DNA of 7,505 nucleotides from Acidobacteriota bacterium (lineage in GTDB: Bacteria > Acidobacteriota > Terriglobia > UBA7540), in NCBI GenBank assembly GCA_021828245.1, contig JAKASC010000114.1, positions 1 through 7,505 of the forward strand, in the 5' to 3' direction. Each line of letters starts with the position of its first letter. Position 1 is the first letter of the stretch. The notes beneath the pieces were generated by a model, which saw nothing but the letters and a program-made list of their open reading frames with translations, had not been told where the DNA came from and did not search any database. The position numbers and the translations under genes are program-made. Positions 5,535-7,505 of the stretch are shown in pieces.

Positions 5535-7213
5535 GCGGAGGGAAGTGTCGAGTTGGATTTTGCGTGCTTTCGCGAGCCCACGATCATGCCCGCGCCAATA
5601 GCTGTGAAGAAAGCTCCTGTCGCGGGCGTCAGCCAGGCGAGCGGCTGACGGATAACCACCCAACCTAAAACCAACAACACCAACCCCATCACCAGGATTA
5701 CAATACCCGCAATGGAAGCCGGATGCGTGGCCGAGCGGGGCGATTGTTGCGCGGTTCGATGCAAGCGGGCCCAGAAGTCTCCCGCCCGTTGTTGTTCTTC
5801 TCCGAGCGAGGGAAAACGCCGCGCGGCGAGCACCAATACCAAGGCCGTAATCAATGCCGGCACGACAATGCTGAGGGCTTGGTAAGAGGCCGGGTGAGCG
5901 GGTGGAACCATCCATTGGTAGATGAGGAAAACAAGCCCCGCCGCAATGCCGATCAAAAAGCCCACCAGCGCCCCAGCCGCCGAAAGCCGTTCGCTCAGCA
6001 AACCGCCCAGCACCGGCAATACCGTCGGCGGCAAAAAGAAACCGAAGGCCGTGACCATGGCATTAAAAATCGTCCAATGGAAATAGGTAACGGCTAGGCC
6101 GATGGCGAGCGCCGCGGCGGCCGCGAGCACGGTGACCACGCGCCCCACGACCATCAACTCTCGCTGGCTGGCCTTCGGGTGAATCCACCGTTGATGAATA
6201 TCCACCGTAACCACCGCCGCGGTCACGTTGTAGCCGGATGAGAGCACCGACATGGTGGCGGCGAACAACGCCGCCACCATCAAACCAAACATTCCCGGCG
6301 GAAGCAACATCAGGCCGACACGAGCGTAAATCGTCTGCGGGTCCAGGCCGCGCGGCGAAATAAACACGCGGGCGAACATCCCCGTTAAAATCCATGCCGG
6401 CGGCAGGAGAAAAAAGATTGCGCTTGCCAGCCAACCGACCCGTCGTGATTCGGTGTCGCTTCGCGCCGAGTAAAATTTCTGAATCAGAGACCAATTCCCG
6501 GACAAAGACAAGCCGCTCAGCACAAGAAAAGCGCCCACATAGCCCCAGTGAAAAGGTCCGTTCACGGGACGCAAAAAGCCCGGCGGAGCGGAAAGCAGGA
6601 AGTGCCGCCATCCGCCGGCGCGATCGAGCGTCAGGGGCAGCAGCAAGGCGACGGCGGTTCCGACCAAAACGAATTGCGCAAAATCGGCGATGACCACGGC
6701 CCACAACCCTCCCAGCATCGTGTACACGAGCGCAATCAAGCCGACGGCCACCATGGCTCGGGCGGGCGAAATGTGGAGCCCCATGGAAACAAAAATGCCG
6801 ATCGCCACGATTTTCAGGCCGTCGTCAATCAGCTTCAGCGGCACCCCCGACCACGCGAAGACTTGGCGGACGGCGGGAGAGAATCGGGCCTCCAGAAATT
6901 CGACAGGCGTGATGATACCGGCCCGCCGCCAGCGTCGGGCGAGCAGCACCGTAATCAGGAGCGTGGCGGGCACCGTGGTCCAATACAAAGTCAGCGCGAC
7001 CAAGCCATATTGGTAGCCGAGCCCGGCATAGACCACAATCGAAAGTGCGCTCACATACGACATGACAAAAGAGACACCGCCCATCCACCATGACAATTGT
7101 TTGCCGCCCGCAAAATAAAGGTCGAGCGACTTCATGCCGCGCGCGCAAGCCAGGCCCACCGCCACCATCGTGGCTCCGTAGGCCAGGAGAACCGTTAGAT
7201 CACTTCCGCGCAT
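5531..7213 (-). CDS. Sodium:solute symporter (SSS family, SLC5-like)
   Basis: Inner-membrane Na+-driven uptake protein, 560 residues, in the SSS family (LeuT fold). Seen: helix 1 at about 7-23; the family segment YFAGGKQLSWWMGG at 33-46, running into a helix with GLGYQYG at 64-70; GGLWAVVIADFAQ at 168-180 (the conserved G-G-L-x-A-V-x-x-x-D-x-x-Q); QKFYSARSDTESRR at 245-258 (family Q-R-x-x-A-x-x-S); and SVLSSGYNVTAAVVTVDI at 322-339, where adjacent serines S325/S326 align with the Na2-site helix of SSS proteins. About 13 hydrophobic helices can be counted, the last two (about 501-521 and 528-547) following a soluble loop at 465-498. The substrate is probably a sugar or sialic-acid-like compound given the kinase downstream, by inference. 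The start ATG at 7213 overlaps the oxidoreductase stop by 14 nt with no clear Shine-Dalgarno. The stop overlaps the kinase start (ATGA). Confidence 0.92.
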   Translation of the reverse strand: MRGSDLTVLLAYGATMVAVGLACARGMKSLDLYFAGGKQLSWWMGGVSFVMSYVSALSIVVYAGLGYQYGLVALTLYWTTVPATLLITVLLARRWRRAGIITPVEFLEARFSPAVRQVFAWSGVPLKLIDDGLKIVAIGIFVSMGLHISPARAMVAVGLIALVYTMLGGLWAVVIADFAQFVLVGTAVALLLPLTLDRAGGWRHFLLSAPPGFLRPVNGPFHWGYVGAFLVLSGLSLSGNWSLIQKFYSARSDTESRRVGWLASAIFFLLPPAWILTGMFARVFISPRGLDPQTIYARVGLMLLPPGMFGLMVAALFAATMSVLSSGYNVTAAVVTVDIHQRWIHPKASQRELMVVGRVVTVLAAAAALAIGLAVTYFHWTIFNAMVTAFGFFLPPTVLPVLGGLLSERLSAAGALVGFLIGIAAGLVFLIYQWMVPPAHPASYQALSIVVPALITALVLVLAARRFPSLGEEQQRAGDFWARLHRTAQQSPRSATHPASIAGIVILVMGLVLLVLGWVVIRQPLAWLTPATGAFFTAIGAGMIVGSRKHAKSNSTLPSA

Positions 7214-7505
7214 AAGGGGTAGCCAGGTCCGCTGGCAAGGGCGCCACCGGCTCCGTGTGGCCGGTTTCGAGTGATCGGTGAATGGCTTCGAGGACGGCAG
7301 TCACCTGCCGGCCATCCAAGGCCGTCACCTGGGGCGGGCGGTCTTCGAGAATCGAATAGAGAAAATCTTCTAGACAGAAAGGAAAAGCGCCGCGCACGCG
7401 GCCAAAAATCTCGCAATTCAGAAAGCCTTTGGGGTAGGTAAACGAGGTCGCTGTGCTCACCTCGATGGATTCATATTTGCGATCCATGTGGATGTGGCCG
7501 CTCGA
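7200..7505 (-). CDS. Gfo/Idh/MocA-type oxidoreductase, C-terminal 101 residues only
   Basis: The frame enters from the window edge and is open to the TGA at 7202-7200. The visible 101 residues resemble the end of a Gfo/Idh/MocA NAD(P)-dependent sugar dehydrogenase. There is a beta-rich segment with alternating charged residues (HIHMDRKYESIEVST at 5-19 of the fragment), then the segment FCLEDFLYSILEDRPP at 43-58 and the closing helix TALDGRQVTAVLEAIHRSLE at 61-80, ending TGHTEPV. That pattern, a lid loop followed by a D-G-x-x-x-x-x-x-x-x-E-A-x-x-x-S-x-x-T-G tail, is the normal end of this family. The NAD-binding Rossmann half and the catalytic EKP motif lie outside the window, so activity and substrate cannot be judged. 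It is the most upstream visible gene of the minus-strand unit and overlaps the symporter start by 14 nt. Confidence 0.8.
   Translation of the reverse strand, partial: SSGHIHMDRKYESIEVSTATSFTYPKGFLNCEIFGRVRGAFPFCLEDFLYSILEDRPPQVTALDGRQVTAVLEAIHRSLETGHTEPVAPLPADLATPYARK

Noticed and set aside
4509..5648. Plus-strand frame of 379 residues
   Set aside because: It lies antisense to the kinase and hydrolase start. It is His/Ala/Arg-rich as expected from the complement of a GC-rich gene, with no recognisable motifs.
4542..5915. Kinase reading frame extended to an ATG at 5915 (457 residues)
   Set aside because: The extra 127 residues overlap conserved symporter sequence, have no family similarity and are Arg/Gly-rich shadow sequence. 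The ATG at 5534 directly precedes the first kinase motif.
6063..6704. Second minus-strand frame of 213 residues inside the symporter
   Set aside because: It is an alternative frame of the symporter gene, Arg/Gly-rich and without membrane segments or motifs.

Overview
The window is a GC-rich bacterial stretch, roughly 60% GC by eye, tightly packed with sugar-metabolism genes. It contains no rRNA, tRNA, CRISPR array, insertion sequence or phage gene that I can see. The gene set suggests a free-living heterotroph from a phylum such as Verrucomicrobia, Planctomycetes, Acidobacteria or a related candidate phylum. It combines a sugar-porter MFS protein, a sodium:solute symporter, a Gfo/Idh/MocA oxidoreductase, a BadF-type kinase, an uncharacterised SIS protein, a ceramidase-fold hydrolase and a secreted protein of unknown family. 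No marker gene is present, so this placement is only an inference.

Layout. Positions 1-1141 (minus) hold the N-terminal 380 residues of a sugar-porter MFS transporter whose C-terminus lies outside the window. Positions 1142-1599 are a divergent non-coding gap with a good promoter candidate immediately before the next gene. Positions 1600-3417 (plus) hold a two-gene unit: a SIS-domain phosphosugar-binding protein and, 12 nt downstream, a secreted protein of unknown family that reads like a TIM-barrel glycosidase-type fold. On the minus strand, 7505-3341 is a compact four-gene unit. In transcription order it contains the C-terminal end of a Gfo/Idh/MocA oxidoreductase, a sodium:solute symporter, a BadF/BadG-family N-acetylglucosamine-type kinase and a short neutral-ceramidase-like zinc hydrolase. 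All three junctions overlap (14, 4 and 8 nt), which suggests translational coupling. The two units converge and their last codons overlap by 77 nt at 3341-3417.

How the genes may work together (inference). A secreted enzyme outside the cytoplasm and two unrelated sugar-type permeases would supply a sugar or amino-sugar derivative. The ceramidase-like enzyme has no signal peptide and so probably acts in the cytoplasm, where it could hydrolyse an amide of that compound. The kinase would phosphorylate the sugar, and the SIS protein and oxidoreductase would rearrange or oxidise it. The main point of interest is a ceramidase-fold enzyme placed inside a sugar kinase/permease operon rather than in lipid metabolism. 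The secreted protein of unknown family is the second.
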